DNA from: Apostichopus japonicus
Taxonomy: Eukaryota > Echinodermata > Holothuroidea > Aspidochirotida > Stichopodidae
Reading direction: 5' to 3'
NCBI RefSeq assembly: GCF_037975245.1
Contig: NC_092571.1
Location: forward strand, 26,984,564-27,048,563
Length of the DNA stretch: 64,000 nt
The stretch's first letter is position 1. Each line of letters starts with the position of its first letter. The notes below the pieces were generated by a model that worked only from the letters and a program-made list of their open reading frames with translations, had not been told where the DNA came from and did no database searches. The position numbers and the translations under genes were made by a program. This document shows positions 45,639 to 57,728 of this stretch, piece by piece.

Positions 45639-47234
45639 GTGAGTACTTCACCTAGGCCTAGTAGTACAATGAACTAAGATTCGTAACACTAGGCCTAGCC
45701 TAGTCCATATAACCTTAACCAGGACTGTGGGTTACACCAGACAGTCCTTACAGCTATGTATGGTGCACTGTGCAGTGTACATACACGCATAGTTAACATC
45801 ACAGAAAACAGCATAAATTTCAGGCATGAAAATGGTCTATTTTTAACAAGTTCTGATCAAGAAAGTTGCGATGTTGGGATGAGATCTGTTATAAGGTGCA
45901 TAAAAATATCTCTGCAAAGTTTAGTGGGTATATTCCTTAAATTGAAGGCTCCAGCGTGGCAAGACAAATCGGGGATCTACGAAGCACAGTACTAGTGTGC
46001 AATACAAATCACCAAGGGCTAGCCTAGCCCCCTAATGAAAAACTGCTTGGCTCCATTGTGTCATGAGCTTGTTCGGATTATTATTTATGAAAATTTGGGT
46101 GGCGATCTGGCAGACCATTGAAATGATTAATCATTCTGCTTTGCACTTGATGATTTGAATTGAACTGGTCCAGAACTCCACTATCTTTTATGAAATAATA
46201 TTGAAAAATTAGGTTACTAAAATATCACTGTAGGCTAGGTAAAAATATTTCCTAAAACATTGTGTCCTGTTAGAGGATAGCAGGTAAAACTAACAGAGTC
46301 AACTGAAAACCATAGGCCAAATTAGGCTCAGGAATCATGTTTGTCCATGTCATACATAGGTACGGTATACAGATCCTAATTCATATTCTTACAACCGGGC
46401 AGTTCCAAGCAAAAGAGGACATAACCCAGGAAATTCAATTTGACTGAGCCTAGGCCTAGCATTTTACCATGGTTGGCGGGCAACTCACCCCCCCCCAGCA
46501 ACCCCCCCAAAAGAAAACTTCTCTAATTTTCGACTTCTGACAACATATTTATGCTTCTGTTGGGGGGGGGGGGTTGTCCGGGGGGTGTTGTCTGGTCACG
46601 ATTACCTTATCCATTAATAATAGAAGCCCATGCCTAGTAATAGAGGCTCAATTGGTATTTTGAAGAATTACTGACTTTTTGGATCCTATAGTATATAGAT
46701 GCAGCTTTTTCAAGTTATTAGACATAAAATTCGTAGATAAAAGCCTGACTCTCATACAAAAATATTCTGAAGTAGATCTTTTCAAATTCCAGCAGCAGCT
46801 TAGTTCTCATAACGCTGAAATATCCTACTCACATATACCATATATTTGCGATGTGAGTTCCAGATTAGTGTAAATTCCTTACAGCACCCAGTTTGGGTCA
46901 TATTATGGTATTAAAGTCCTGTCAGCTGCAATTTATTATTCGTATTTCATACATTTGAAATAAAGTGTTGCATGAAAATCTTCATTTGTTTTACTTTAGT
47001 ATTTGTCTGTTTACTCTTTGTCTGTTTAAATTGTATTTTTTACTGGACTTATGGGTTACACATCTTAAACGTGTTAAGGCATAAATGTGTAATGCCTGGT
47101 AGGAATTCTAGATATACTTCCACAATTTTGTCCGTATATACTGTAAATGCCCTTCCCTTGCCCTATTTCATTGCCCTATTTCCCGGCAGAGAGTTATATT
47201 AAACAGATATGCAGAGGATTGTGCAAGTAACCAC

Positions 47235-47366
47235 AATGTAATCATGATTGTAATCACGATTACATTACAATGTAATCGTAATCGATTACTTCAACTTTAG
47301 GCTGTAATCGTAATCGTAATCATACATTCTCAAGTAATCGTAATCGATTACATTCAGATGTAATCG
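47235..47366. repeat. Cluster of TAATCG repeats with two TAATCGATTA palindromes
   Basis: TAATCG or its complement recurs many times. The palindrome GTAATCGATTAC is present at about 47279-47290 and 47339-47350. TAATNNATTA is a dimeric paired-type homeodomain site. It may be a subterminal repeat of element 2 used in transposase binding; no factor is known. Confidence 0.7.
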
Positions 47367-48615
47367 CCCCAAGCCTGATGTGATTGGTCCATTTAGTTAC
47401 CATAGCAACCAATTTTCAAAGACCTAGCTTCATGATTCTGTGCACCATGTCAGTACCAGTCACATGTCCAAATATCAACTTCATCAGCCATTGCTAGCTC
47501 AAGTTACAGTTAATCCCAATTTTGACCAATCACAGGCTTTGTTTGGTTACCATGGCAACAATGGAAGAATGTACATTATTCCGCAACTGTGCAATATGTG
47601 TTACAATATGATATATAACCAGTCATAATACAATTTTACCGTACCAGAATATCAACTGTTGAATTTGGACTTCCAAATGTGCCAACCTCATCCCCTTGAA
47701 CTTGAGCGCAGCCAATCCCTCCCCCCCCCCTCCCGTTCGACACTCGACGCCCTACTTACACAGCCTCGGCGCCCAAAAGCACCACAACATTATCAGGCCA
47801 AAAATAAAACCCAGAATCCCGCTCACACTTCTACAATGCCATCGAAAAATTCCCCTATCCACCTGAACGCCCATTCCCACACATACTGTATGTTGCCCAT
47901 TTGGCCCCAAAATGGCGCCCAAATTTCAGTTGTCGCAACTCTCTCTATATAAGGCTCTGGACACTATCTAAGAGGAGCGCCACCACTGGTTGGCGCGTAG
48001 CGCACAGACAATTTTTGAGTAAAGATACTCCCTAGATCGCCCGGCCGGAAATGACCCTTTCAGGGCCTGGCTAATTTTTCAGATAAACGAAGAACAGGGT
48101 CTCATCGCCAAATTACACCAACAAAATGTGACAAATGTCAATAAGTAGATGAGAGCGCAATAAAAAAGTCAATAATCTAGAATAAGTAAAAAGTGGTAAA
48201 GAGCTGAAAAAGGCGCCAGCAGTCCATTTGAGTCCGTCGGGGGGGGGGGGCATCCGCCCCCTGACCGTATGGATGCTCCGCCACTGCGCGGCGGGGGTGA
48301 AGCCCCTAATTCGCCATTACTAATGTAAAAGAAACTTTTGACATAATTGGACCTCCATGCTTTTTATACATCTACATGAGACATGTCGTTGTTTACATTA
48401 GCATCCCGCGGTATACTGCGCAATTTGAACGGACCGTACGGTACATGATGGATGCTTGCTTACATGATATTGACATTTGTACGTTGAACGCGCGCTTGGC
48501 GCGCGAAAATTTTTGGTTATTTTTTCAGGCAAGTCGGACAGTTTTGAGGATTTTCATCCTGGAACGCCATTTTCATGCTCACTGATATGATGTGATATCT
48601 GCTGTTTGCGTCACA

Positions 48616-48960
48616 AATTCGAACAGGCGCGTAGCGAGGAATTTGCCAAGGGAGGGGCGAAGCCTGTAGGCAAATTATCTAAGCGTAGCGCCACCATAGG
48701 TTGGCGCGAAGCGTACAAGAAAATTTTTGCCGAAAATGCCTCCCAGATCGCTAGAAATGGCACTACCCAGGACCATTTGTTAGCGCGAAGCGTACAAGCA
48801 AATTTTGGCCGAAAATGTCTCCCAGATCGCTGGAAATGACACTCCCCAGGCCTTGTAAGTTGCATCTAAGCACTTTCTATTTTGAAATTACTAAGCGATA
48901 TCATTTAAAAAAATGCTGAATGGGGGGGGGGGGGCGGTCGCCCCCATCCCAAAATGCGTC
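48616..48960 (+). repeat. Copy of the GCGCCACC-core repeat with internal duplication
   Basis: It begins AGGCGCGTAGCGAGG and contains ATCTAAGCGTAGCGCCACCA. The segment GCGCGAAGCGTACAAG..AAATTTT..CCCAGATCGCT appears twice (about 48702-48755 and 48782-48835), a tandem duplication of about 80 bp. A run of G (about 48920-48933) comes before GCGGTCGCCCCC. Confidence 0.65.
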
Positions 48961-50483
48961 ATGTTCCCCGACGACACGGTCGAGTTCGAGACCAGCCACA
49001 GTTGGTTTCATAGCACAATTCTACACACGCGTTATGATAGACCATATATAGTATATATATAGATCATTAGTGAGAGAGGAAAATGGAAACGTAAAAAAAT
49101 GGAGTTGTCGGTGTAAGGGGTAGGGTGAGGCACACTTTTACGAAATCATTGATCCATCACTGGCTACCCTTCAGCGCTGTAATGATGTCACTGTTCCTCT
49201 TTCTCTTCCCGGTGTCTTCGCGTTTTTCTTTTACTCCCTCCTTTTCTCCTTCTTCTCTCTTTCTTCTTTTCCCTTCCTTCCTCTCCTCCTCCTCTTTTTC
49301 CCCTCTTTTTTTCCTTTTTTCGTCTTTTTTTTCTCTCCTCTTTTTCTTACCCGGGGGCGCGCCCCCAACGCCCCCCCCCCCTGGATAAGCACCTGATTTA
49401 AAGAATACGGGAAATAAATGTTCAATTAATACATTTCCAGGAACAATTAACAAGTGGTAATTTTCCATTATATCCCTTCAGCGCCTTGATCCGTGCCTGT
49501 GTTATACGTCTCTTAAAACATGGACGTTACAACCGGGACATTTGAAAGCAAATATAATTACTGTACCCTGGTACCAGCGTTTGAATATAGACGTATTTTG
49601 GAGATACCTGTACATATGCTGAAAGAACCTGTAAAACGCATTGGTATTTGAAATGCAATCTAATTTATTATTTGCTTATCGACAAACATCTATAAATATC
49701 GATAAATATCGACAAATGTATTTAAATAATCATGACAAATACATGGTGATACACCTACTTCAAACACCCAGCCTGTCACGTCATACTATGATACTTTGGA
49801 CATATTAATGAAATGCCAATTCGTCCAATAAGAAAAAAAAACTTCTCGTGTAACCGCTGTCCAACTAAGACTATTCCAACTACTTTCGAATGTCACCATG
49901 ACCAATTTCAGAAGAACTGATTCAGCAGTCTGAACGAGGAAGGGACATCCACAATGACGACAATGACAAAGGTATATCTGAAAATGACTGTTTTTCACAC
50001 TATTTCTTGTGAATACGTCACAAATCTAACAAACCTTGTTGACACGAGGTTCTCTACCTGCAAAGTAATACAATTATCAAATTGCCATTTTACACACTAG
50101 ATACCAAGCACTAGTTTGCAAAACGTTATAGTTTTCAGATTTTGTACCGTTTAGTACATCTGTTTGCAACGGTAATGTACATATATCTGAAGTTTCGTGA
50201 TGTGATGTCCTTTCTACGCTTAGGTATATTTCCATCATTAATGCCACATGCAAAATAATTTTCCGTGATTGGCTATAGGTAAGCTGAAACATGAAGTTGG
50301 TAGTGTGAACTGTAGAATCACTACTATGTTTTAATCGTGTTTTTATAAAGTAAGCCCGACGGAGACGTAGAAAAATAAAATAAATAACAATTGCATGATA
50401 TTGATGATCAACATCAAACATATTGCTAGACTGGTTGCAAGGAAAGAATGTGTGTCTAACGTATTGTGCTATTGTTGAGATGA
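48961..50483. other. Intergenic; pyrimidine-rich block and a repeat end
   Basis: 49190-49350 is a long CT-rich tract that keeps frames open on both strands. At about 49352-49394 GGGGGCGCGCCCCCAACGCC, a C-run and TGGATAAGCACCTG look like the inverted right end of the GGCGCGTATCCAGG family at 40198. A minus-strand frame at 50077-50421 starts with a hydrophobic AIVIYFIF and basic LRLRRAYF and lies just after the Ig fragment; it might be that pseudogene's membrane segment but this is weak. Confidence 0.4.
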
Positions 50484-50718
50484 CTATGTATCCATAGTAA
50501 CCAACACATTATATATATATATACATTGAATTGGCGATATCCGTAATATTAAGTTCAATTGAGTTGTTTTCTGTGTTAACATCATATTTCTAGTGATTAG
50601 TTATTTTCTTCCATATAACTTCACTTCACTTAGTACATCACTGCAACACCCTCAGTATTTTATCCTGACATCACTGAACTTGATTCTGCGTGTAGTCAAT
50701 TTGACAGAGAATAAAGGG
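50484..50718 (-). pseudogene. Decayed paralogue fragment of the Ig receptor (third Ig domain)
   Basis: Nucleotide similarity to 1093-1325 in the same orientation is clear: TCCATAGTAACCAAYACATT, TATCCGTAA, AGTTCAAT, ATCATATTTC.AGTGATTAG, ACATCACTGAA/AAGT, GACAGAGAA. It covers codons about 240-320, the Ig domain with C267 and C314. An AT repeat has replaced part of it and the frame is broken. A second locus of this family once existed here, beside ELP5. Confidence 0.8.
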
Positions 50719-51231
50719 AGGAGAATAATAGGCTAACTTATATCAATTGATCTCGGAACAGACGGTGTGTCAGAGACGAAGATGAAAAAAGAATAAATAG
50801 GATCTATCATACTTATAAACCCTATCATGTGTGGCTCATAATAACAAATATTGTAAGTCTTTAGCTGTCATGACTAGATAAAGGTTATTTAATGCTTTCT
50901 GTTTGAATCGTCACGTACAAGAGTTGATTTTAATTAATTACATTTTTTATCATTTGCTATGTTTAGAAATGTTAGTTTCTTCTGAAACGTCGGTTAAATT
51001 TCCAGGCTTTCCTGACATGTTAAGGAAGATATCAAAACGTATAGAGAGCAAATAGAAATCATGAGTGAATCTTTCTCCATAGTTCAGTTTTGTCTAATTC
51101 AATGCATTATAGATTTAGTAAAAATATGAATCGAACGCAATATATATTTTAGTAGCGTTTGATCTCAAAAGTTTTCAACTTCAATCTTGGCTTGCTCTAA
51201 ACGCAGAGTTGACAATAATGTATACATGAAT

Positions 51232-54200
51232 GGTAAGACCATATTCTCCTAGCTTTCCTTTCTGAATCTTTCAAAGTAAGTTTACAATCCAGGTTGGCTG
51301 TTGGATCAGGCTGAAAAAGTAAATTAACCTATAAATTAAGGAAAACAATAGCATACAGCTGATCCTATACCGTAATATTTGGAAGGTCATCAGCATGAAA
51401 AAAACTGTGTCTGATGACACAATAATCATTTAGGATCATAATTGTATTGAGTTTTATACCATTTTAAATTTATATAAAACTTTTCAAATTTGTAAAAGAC
51501 AGGAAAGGTGAATAAGGGGGTGGGTGAAGAAAAAGGAGGGATGAAGGAGGGTAGGGGCATATGGTAACAGTTATACTTCTGAAGTTCAATTCAGTTGTAT
51601 CTTATATAAAGACACCTACCTGAACTTCTATAAATGGAGTTAATGCTTGCTTTCCAACTTGCAGCACTGAAAAAAAAAACAATGAATCTGTCATTTACTG
51701 TGTAGTTTTCTTTCTAAAATTAAGATATTAAAAGATAAGTGAAACAGTAGTATTACAGTAATATACTGAATCATAATATGAATCATATTAAGTGTCTCAA
51801 AACTCAATTAGTCAATGTACAGCAATATATTCATGATTGCTATACACATGCTATTACTACAAAAACGTACAGGATCATAACAACAGAACAGCGATTTCTA
51901 ACTAAATTATCAAAACTTATCAAGCAACATAATGCAGGAGCACATCCCAACACTTCCTGTTCACAACACACAGACATGAATACAGTGGTGTCAAGTCCAA
52001 GGCTGCAGTAGTCCCCCTTTTCAAGGTTTCATATTTCCCCACTTACTAAGAAAAATACACTACATACTTAAACCCTTTTTCCTGGGTCCCCTAATTGACA
52101 TACGGCCGTGGGATGTCCCTGCCCCCACCCACCCCCCATCCCCACATGCTTGTGTGTTGTCTTTACTTGTCTCTTCACCTTTCCACTTTTCTTGTTTACG
52201 ATAATTTCAAAACTTCCAACAGCTTCATCTGATGCTGACGAGGTTGGTCTGATAGGTAATAATCTGACTTGTATGTTAGCTTCATGTCTCAGAGCATTCA
52301 GTGTTTGCTCTGTATGTAAGTCTGCATGTATTAAGCCCAGCACACAGACACTCTGAATCTCTGTCAAAGAAGATGGAGAGAAGATTAAAACATTTGGTGT
52401 TATTTAAAATTTGCAACAGTTTGTCAAGCCGTCTAAACTTTCACACCTGATTGGATAATGGATTTACCATCAGTCTATCTACTTTATAAAATACATTTAC
52501 AATGTATGCTGTTTCAAACCATTTGTCTGCATGTAATCTACAAGTTATTAATGTTAGTGTTGCTCCAGCAAATGGCAGAATAATCCATAACAGAAGGCTT
52601 GTTGTTTACAATTCCCAAAGAATCCAGGGCAAATTAGTGTGCATCATTTGTGAAAAGTTAGCAACGAGAAATAGAAGGTGTTGCACATAGAAGGCATAAC
52701 ATGGGATAAAATTACTATTCAAAAACTGGTGAATAGCAACAAGACATGGTAATTGTCATACAAGGAATGCATTCTACATGAAATATAAAATGTAATGAAA
52801 GACAATGGTCTATAGAATGAGCAAAGTTTCTGAAAATAATTCCCTTCAGTAACAAACATTATTATTAAAATAGCAAAATAAGCACAAAATTCCATAAATG
52901 CCCTACAGTATTTAGACTTTTTACCTGGAATACCTTGGGTAGCATGCAAGAGAGACCATAAAGATGTGGAAATGACAGAGTAAGTCTGATATGGCAGGAA
53001 TGAACTGATGGCATCAACTACTACAGCAATCTTTGAGCACGGTGAGGCCCTTGGTGTGGACCAGACCCCCGAGAAGAGATCTTCATCAGAATTTACTCTC
53101 AAAGTGTCATCTCTAGAAACATTCCTACAGAATGGCAAAAAAAAGAAAAGAAATTTCAAACATTTCACTTACTGGTGATTGTCAAAACATCATGAATGCA
53201 AAGGTTATGATTATCATCGAACATTTTTGTGTTACTAACCATCCAAGGGGGTTTGTCCAGTAGTCATGAACGACTACTTTACTAAAGGCTTCAGGTTCAA
53301 AGAATTTCTTTACTTCATCTGGTTCAACTTCGGATATTATAACGTGAATTTCATCCACTCTGTAATGAGAACAATAGTCTTGCTGTCATTTTAGTAAGTC
53401 GATTATTTTTATGTCTTTACTGTACATCATGTACTGTACTTTTGTCTGATTCAGGTTTCAAACTTAACCCTGCTACATTGGCTATTGTCATTTACAGGAA
53501 ATGTCATCACAAATAGTAGAAAACTCTTTTACTGCATTTCTTACAGCCTGGACATGACTAGCTTTTACCATAGCAACAGGGTTAATAAGCTAAAAATTAA
53601 CATTTGACTATTTACTGATTCACCCATCTAAAGCAGGATTCTCATAAGACATATATGCGAGGTAGTTGCCAAGTATACAGATTTTCTATTGTTCACCAAG
53701 AATCTTGCATACAAACACAGTAGATAATGGTATAACTTTAAAGAGTCAATGGTTCACAAAGATTATCTTTAAATCTTGCAGTATGATCAGACATACTTTG
53801 ATAGTGATTTGTTCAATCAAGTAGGATAGTTCTGTACTCTTTCTATAATTCATATGCAAGTTGTAAGGAGCGTAGTTTAGTATACCATTTAAAGTAAGCT
53901 TGATTACTTTACAAGGTTTTTTTTGTGATATTAGACTAAGTAGTGCAGTATTGTACTTGTACTAACAAGGCTGCACGGAGATTTATCCCTATACATGACC
54001 TTTGACACACTGCAACGCCATTGTTATCAACTGCTCACTTTCACTTGATTATAACATACGTAAATGTACTGTTCTCAATTTACATCCTGTATACAAACCA
54101 ATGTGGGTCTTTAGTGATGGAAAGACAATTACTTTCATGTGCTACAAGTACTGTATTGGTACAGTACTCTTTTATGGTTTTCTGCTTAGACTTTCAGAAA

Positions 54201-54498
54201 GTTGTGTTTGTACTATCATACTATATTGCAAATTCTATGAAAAAAAACTATCCATAGCTAAGTTCTACTAATTACTGCTTATATCCAACGAACAAGCTAC
54301 AGAATAGAACATTGTATGCCTGCATATACATGTGAAAAATACTAGAGCATGACAGAAAACAGCTCAACAAATCAACCTCATCCAATATGCATAATTCAAA
54401 GAGAGAAAACAAAATGACAAGTACAAAGATTCCATACCTGTCCAGTACATGGTTCGCTAAGGCAAATAGCAACTGCTTGCCACTATGGTTAAGTGAGT
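51232..54498 (-). CDS. ELP5: Elongator complex protein 5 (ELP5), partial gene model
   Basis: Exons on the minus strand: 54438-54498 (DSLNHSGKQLLFALANHVL), 53240-53359 (VDEIHVIISEVEP, VHDYWTNPLGW), 52925-53124 (SKIAVVVDAISSFLPYQT, VISTSLWSLLHATQGIP), 52179-52360 (EIQSVCVLGLIHADLHTEQT), 51620-51666 (LQVGKQALTPFIEVQ), about 51232-51310 (PDPTANLDCKLTLKDSERKA). The first four join in frame with GT-AG sites. The pattern matches ELP5: a W/H-D-x-x-x-(D)PL-W segment, V-x-(L)D-x-(L)SxLL, VLGL-(L/I)H-x-(D/E)LH, and PxPTxxLxxxLxLxxxExxAR. ELP5 is a RecA-fold, non-catalytic subunit of the Elp456 ring that supports tRNA wobble-uridine modification in the cytoplasm. The first coding exon and the acidic C-terminal exon were not found. 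The 51620 exon needs one extra nt to join in frame, and the last exon gives ENMVLPF only if one G is restored near 51240. Confidence 0.8.
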
Positions 54499-55620
54499 CT
54501 GTGAGAAAAACAAAACAGGAATGTCCTCAAAGAGCAGAGCTAGGGAAATTGTGTTTACAAGAAAAAAAGTTCCTTGTTTGAAAGTGAATATCCCAGTCTA
54601 GTGTACAAACACATGTATACAGTATCATAACTATCATTCTACACAACAGTAATTTAGTTGAGAGTACAAATTTACTTTGCCACTCTTTTCAGTGTGAGGT
54701 GATGTTCATATTGTATTTAAGATTTTGCAACATATTTTGAAGGTGTTTCCACCATATGAAAAATATTATTGCATATAATTTCCCAGAATGGTTATTAAAA
54801 CGTGTCCTATGGGAGAACATCTCAACCTGTGGTTTGAAATGTTTGAAATTGGCCTGGGAGTTACAAATTCATTGACATTTTTTGGTACAAGGAGAGTGCA
54901 ACAGTAATTAGGTCTTGCCAATTTGTCTGGTGGTGAGGAGGGGGGGGGGGGAGAGGGGATGGCTATGCCACTGCCAGAGGGGCACACTGTCTTTTTGTTG
55001 CCCTGGAGACCAGATGTCTGTCAGTCACCAACAGGCATCATACTGCAAGTTGCTTTTATGTGCAGTAGATAATTGTACTTTCATTATTTGGATCTTTAAA
55101 CCAAAATTGCAGTTGAAGAAAATAATGTTCACAGTTTCTTTCTGAAAAAATATCTGCACAAGTTTTACTTTATACTCCGGTCACTACTAATGTTATCAGA
55201 AACAAGTTCAGATATTATTTCACTGTAACTTGTGTGATATGGTTCCGGTTGTGTGGAATTGCTGGTTACATTCAATTTGGATCCTCCAAATCCTCCAATC
55301 CTCCAAAAGCTGCTCTAAAGAACGAACATGCCTTTGAAATCAAAAGCATCTACTCTAGGAAATGTCATAGATTATGCACAAGTTTCCAATCTTAAAAATA
55401 CCTCATTTAACAATTGTGATGAAAGCAATAAGTCAATAGAACATATTGTAGTTTCTAAGATTGACACCTTCTTACTGTTACGTTGGAATGCGAGAGGTCT
55501 CGATAATTAATTTTAACGAGACACAAGCCTGGGTTCGTTTCCGTAAGAAACACAGACAAATTGACAAGTCTAGAGATTTTAAATGAGAACGTAAACTATA
55601 TTGAACAATGGATTTCGAAC
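54499..55620. other. ELP5 upstream region, first exon not found
   Basis: The first coding exon of ELP5 should end with one nt of a split GAC codon in this direction. I could not identify it. A short CCTCCAAAT/CCTCCAATC tandem is at about 55282-55308. Confidence 0.3.
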
Positions 55621-56436
55621 CAACAACAACAAGTGGTAATTACAAATATATAGAAAATTACTCACAAACTTAACAAGATAGGATACACTTTAAAACACGC
55701 TGGTCTCTTCCAACGGCGATATCCCTCAGCGGCCACGACCTTGATGACGACGATTCTCGGTCCGTTGTACCGCGAAATTCACTGGTCCTCGACGAAGTTT
55801 CTCGCGATCCCAGAAACAGCAGTCACCTTCTTTCCGGCGATGCTCCAAAATAGAAGACGGACTTCCAGCCACAATAGAGTGAAGCACAAGTCGAACTTCT
55901 CGCCGACTAAATATTACCAGAGTCAGTCCAAAATCAGCTTTATAGCCACTAACTCCTGGCGTAACGAACTTCCTCAACGGAGACAGAAATTCTTCACCTT
56001 CTCCGAAATAAAGACTGAAAAACTGTAGTTTCACAGCAAAGTCCTCTTCAAACTTCTGAGTGGAAGTGTAGAATCAATCTTAGTATCGATATCTCAGTCC
56101 CTCAGAAACTACTGGTAGTTGAGCACTGACGATATATAGTAGAATGGTATAATAAGTGTCGTCGCTTGTATTCGTTCAGAAACTGAGAAACTCTCCGATC
56201 TGGGCGGGTTTTTATACGATTCGCCATGTCAAGAATCATCTAGATCTTTCTGGATACACTTGACCCAGTTTCTCTATTCTTGGAAGTCCTTTGCATATCT
56301 TGCGAACGTTCCAGAGAATCCACGAAGATGCCGTGCACAGCTTACACGCGATTCCACGTAAACCGACGTTAACCCGAGACCAGCGCGTCATCATAAGGAA
56401 TATACCAGAACAATCGTGTATTATAACATTGTGACA
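55621..56436 (-). mobile_element. Candidate LTR of a Gypsy-like retroelement
   Basis: On the minus strand the block starts TGTCACAATG at 56436, has GTATAAAAACCCGCCC (TATA at 56209-56216) followed by an initiator-like region, and about 180 bp on has a 102-codon frame with no domain. Near 55615-55630 TGGTTCGAAATCC could be a primer-binding site. The 3' end and target duplication were not fixed, so a host promoter is an alternative. Confidence 0.35.
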
Positions 56437-57033
56437 CGGTAACCCGACCTAATTTCTCAAATACTGATTTATCACGTAGGCAATTTCAATTACTCCCCAC
56501 ATTATAACATTAGGTTTCTCACTAGCAGTGACTAGCGTTAGGCTACAATGGGCCCTCGTAACATTACCATGAGTATATTTCTTTTCAGATATGAAAAAGG
56601 CCTAATGTTATGATTTTTGTTTCAATTTGCGTAAATGATAACATATATATTATCGGCTATCATAGGCGTTATTATCCATTATACAACTAACAAACAGTCA
56701 CCACTCGTAACTGTCAATGCAAATATCTTCTATCAATGCCACGCTTGTTGCACATGTTGACAGTCCAAAGTTTGTTTTTGATTGATTTAATACTTCTCAG
56801 GCAATGCATACAGGTATATATGTAATTTGTACCTTTCCTCAGTTTCTAAGAAGATCAGTATTAGAGAGTGCTCAAGTCAGAATGTCGAGTAACAAGTGCT
56901 CTCATTTTCCATTGTTCACCTCATTATTTGTGCTACTCTGGAGGAGTCATGATTATCACTGAGATGAATTCTAGAAGTTGAGATTCAAATATTGCTTTTA
57001 TTTACATCCTTGTGGGAGAAGTTGAAAAATTTA
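56437..57033. other. Intergenic, nothing recognised
   Basis: AT-rich spacer with no recognised feature. Confidence 0.4.
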
Positions 57034-57584
57034 CATACCTGTCAACTCTCCCGGTTTAACATGGAGAATCCCGGTTTATACCCAAATATCCCGGCCTCCC
57101 AGTTTCATATTCTATTCTCCTGGTTTTTGTTATGTTCTACACTTGCAACATTTCTGAAAATAGCCAACAATTAGTCCTATGCTTAGTAATTCCCCACAGT
57201 AATGCTGAACAGGAAAGGCTATTCATTGTAGTTTGCAAGAACAAGGCAGACAGTCGGTCAAGTCTCAACCTTGATGGGACTCTATCTAGCATAGCCATGA
57301 AGTCACAGTACCCAGAGTCCAGAGTTCAAATGGCAGCAGCCTACTGTACTAAAGAAACCCTGTATAGAAAGCGAAGCAAGCTGCTGTAAACTACAACAAG
57401 AAACACTGATTTGATGATTCTCTCACTGTATTGCATAAGTAGACTATACTTATATCTAATCTAGTATTTATATCATTTCAGTTGAAAATTACAAACCTCC
57501 CTATTTTGCCCTCGTTTTCCCTATTTTTTGTCCCTGGAAAATGTTATTCTCCTTATTTTGGGGTCCAACAGGTTGACAGGTCTG
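57034..57584 (+). mobile_element. Internally deleted hAT remnant with C-terminal dimerisation piece
   Basis: The left end is CATACCTGTCAACTCTCCCG and the right end, read inward, CAGACCTGTCAACCTGTTGG. Between them a frame at 57132-57389 encodes IPHSNAEQERLFIVVCKNKA followed by SRSSLNLDGTLSSIAMKSQ. H-S-N-A-E-x-E-R-x-F...R-x-S-L-x-x-x-x-L is the hallmark of the hAT C-terminal dimerisation region. The catalytic part is absent. An 8-bp target duplication was not convincing. Confidence 0.75.
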
Positions 57585-57728
57585 AACTTAATACACTCTC
57601 ACATTCAAACCACAGTTCATAAACTGTTCCTAGAAATCGCTGAAATAAAATTCACAGACACAGACAAATTTACAGTAAAAGGAAACTTGTAAAGTATTTG
57701 GAAAACCAAAAGATGTAACTTGGCGGAA

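Larger units (their letters stand above)
45326..47967. mobile_element. P-like/THAP element 2 (2626 bp), in tandem with element 1
   Basis: The element is 45334-47959. Its 32-bp terminal inverted repeats are identical (45334-45365 and 47928-47959), starting CAGAGCCTTATATAGAGAGA and ending GTTGCGACAACT. GACACTAT flanks it at 45326-45333 (shared with element 1) and 47960-47967. A THAP-domain exon lies 152 bp in from the left end. Only that exon is recognised, so most of the transposase is deleted or unrecognisable. Perfect inverted repeats suggest recent activity. Confidence 0.92.
40873..48294. mobile_element. MITE copy B, the outer shell of a three-level transposon nest
   Basis: The element is 40881-48286, starting CAGTGGCGGAGC and ending GCTCCGCCACTG, with perfect 8-bp flanks CGCGGCGG at 40873-40880 and 48287-48294. 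Its own sequence is 40881-40948 plus 47960-48286, about 390 bp; the rest is two tandem insertions (40949-45325 and 45334-47959). The rejoined parts match copy A at 37527, including TTTCGAYACTATCTAAG across the site. A G-run of about 12 sits just before the right end. Confidence 0.92.

Noticed and set aside
48968-48990. GAGTTCGAGACCAGCC resembles the B-box region of Alu/7SL RNA
   Set aside because: No A box, no further 7SL similarity and no tail; judged coincidence.
49125-49468. Long overlapping frames rich in Ser/Phe or Lys/Glu
   Set aside because: Pure consequence of a CT-rich tract read on both strands.
55726-56034. 102-residue minus-strand frame as a gene
   Set aside because: No domain, and it sits in a block that looks like an LTR with its own TATA box.
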